This document shows positions 63,231 through 64,000 of a stretch of 64,000 bases of DNA, piece by piece. The notes beneath the pieces are model-generated. The model ran no database searches and was not told where the DNA came from. It saw nothing but the letters and a program-made list of their open reading frames with translations. Each line of letters opens with the position of its first letter. Within the stretch, counting starts at the first letter, position 1. The stretch comes from Thiothrix sp. (lineage in GTDB: Bacteria; Pseudomonadota; Gammaproteobacteria; Thiotrichales; Thiotrichaceae). The stretch spans positions 62,001-126,000 of the forward strand of contig JAGRJD010000001.1 in NCBI GenBank assembly GCA_020442915.1, written 5' to 3'. The translations under genes were made by a program, and so were the position numbers.

Positions 63231-64000
63231 CTACAGCTGGATCAGGCGCTGCAGCTCCACTTCGGCCAGCCCCTGTGCTGCATCGGGAAACTCACTGATC
63301 GGCCTAGGCCTGGAAAAATAATAGCCCTGCATGAAATCGAAGTCGTAGCGGCTGGCTTCCAGCAATATTTCATGATTTTCCACCCCCTCGGCAATGGTCT
63401 TTATGCCCAGATTTTTACACAGCTCGATCAGGGAGCGGACAATATGGTGGCTTGAGCTGTTGACCAGCAACTCCCTGATCAGGGACTTATCCAGTTTGAT
63501 ATAGTCAACTCCCAGCTTTGCCAGATAGGAAAAGGAAGAGAATCCGGTTCCGAAATCATCCAGAGCAAAACGCAGGCCGTAATGCTTCATGTTTTTTATG
63601 AATTCACGGGTAATATTGATATTTCTTATTTCAGCCGTTTCGGTGATTTCTATAATAATGTTCTGTAACGGATAGCGGGTTGTCACCGAGCAATCAAAGA
63701 CATACCTCATCAAGTCTGGATTTGACAAGGTTGCATAGGAAAGATTGATATTCAATACCGGATAGTCCAGCCTTGCCCCCATGCTCATGGATTTTTTCAG
63801 GACGTACTTGTCAATCACCACAATCTTTCGGTTCCTTTCCGCATAATCAATAAAGCCTTCCGGCGTATAAATTTCATCGTCTTTTTTGATTCTTGTCAGT
63901 GCTTCATAAGCAAAGTTCAGATGGCTGTCGGCATGGACAATCGGCTGTAGATACACGACATACAGCATTTTTCTGAAGCCGGTCTCCAGCAGGTCATCCC
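63231..64000 (-). CDS. EAL-domain c-di-GMP phosphodiesterase (partial, continues beyond window)
   Basis: The C-terminal part of a cyclic-di-GMP phosphodiesterase. The signature is EALTRI (canonical EAL), then NINLSYATL, EITETAEI, LRFALDDFGTGFSSFSYL, DYIKLDKSLI and TIAEGVEN, so the catalytic residues appear intact and the enzyme is probably active. The frame stays open to base 64000 with DDLLETGFRK upstream of the first Met in the domain, so a further N-terminal domain, possibly GGDEF or a sensor, lies outside. Confidence 0.9.
   Translation of the reverse strand, partial: DDLLETGFRKMLYVVYLQPIVHADSHLNFAYEALTRIKKDDEIYTPEGFIDYAERNRKIVVIDKYVLKKSMSMGARLDYPVLNINLSYATLSNPDLMRYVFDCSVTTRYPLQNIIIEITETAEIRNINITREFIKNMKHYGLRFALDDFGTGFSSFSYLAKLGVDYIKLDKSLIRELLVNSSSHHIVRSLIELCKNLGIKTIAEGVENHEILLEASRYDFDFMQGYYFSRPRPISEFPDAAQGLAEVELQRLIQL

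Noticed and set aside
1-64000. CRISPR arrays, tRNA or rRNA genes, complete insertion sequences, prophage
   Set aside because: No regularly spaced repeats, cloverleaf-like or rRNA-like sequence, transposase or phage structural genes were seen by eye; a computational scan was not possible.

Overview
The window looks like the chromosome of a GC-rich (roughly 60%) beta- or gammaproteobacterium; I favour a betaproteobacterium-like lineage without certainty. Supporting signs are the gcvT-gcvH-gcvP operon behind a tandem glycine riboswitch, an RF2 gene with the classical +1 frameshift next to lysS, a birA-coaX-SPOR gene string, a fused RlmKL, and an aerobic anthraniloyl-CoA pathway of the kind known from Azoarcus-type bacteria. 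No rRNA, tRNA, CRISPR array or intact insertion sequence was seen.

Layout. 1-1229: the tail of an edge gene, then glucokinase. 1241-7113: a two-component system (LuxR-type regulator with an extra C-terminal domain, 7TMR-DISM-type kinase) in an operon with a small secreted cysteine-containing protein, facing three tandem secreted DUF4360-like paralogues. Two of the three have the same promoter layout with a TCCC-N8-GGGA-type box over the -35 slot. 7267-12899: polyphosphate kinase, Bcp peroxiredoxin, PIN-PhoH ATPase, glycerate kinase. 13253-18045: glycine riboswitch and glycine cleavage operon, with GcvH carrying a strongly acidic tail. 18177-23561: a compact island (lyase, TAXI-TRAP transporter, GntR repressor with twin ATGTACGTACAT operators) whose sequence style suggests transfer from an alphaproteobacterium. 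23634-28467: RidA, prfB, lysS, a TRIC/UPF0126 protein and a LysR regulator. 28553-36073: a TRAP transporter plus four enzymes, probably for an amino-acid- or amine-like substrate. 36426-38879: TauE/SafE and MFS transporters.

39006-48704 is the most striking part: one minus-strand operon for tryptophan or kynurenine breakdown through anthraniloyl-CoA. Its order is 2-aminobenzoyl-CoA monooxygenase/reductase, SDR, MarR, enoyl-CoA hydratase, acyl-CoA dehydrogenase, a single 936-residue protein joining a 2-aminobenzoate-CoA ligase to kynureninase, tryptophan 2,3-dioxygenase and RidA. A perfect 14-3-14 AT-rich palindrome covers the -35 of its promoter and is the obvious MarR operator. The predicted fusion would turn kynurenine into anthraniloyl-CoA on one polypeptide.

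48878-64000: MltA, a DMT exporter, an RlmKL whose N-terminal methyltransferase motifs look destroyed, a patch of gene debris, birA-coaX-SPOR-cbiX, riboflavin synthase, a second two-component pair with a hybrid kinase, a secreted protein with a calcium-type beta-gamma-crystallin domain, a 51-residue CcoQ-like membrane peptide, a five-helix membrane protein, and an EAL-domain protein cut by the window edge.
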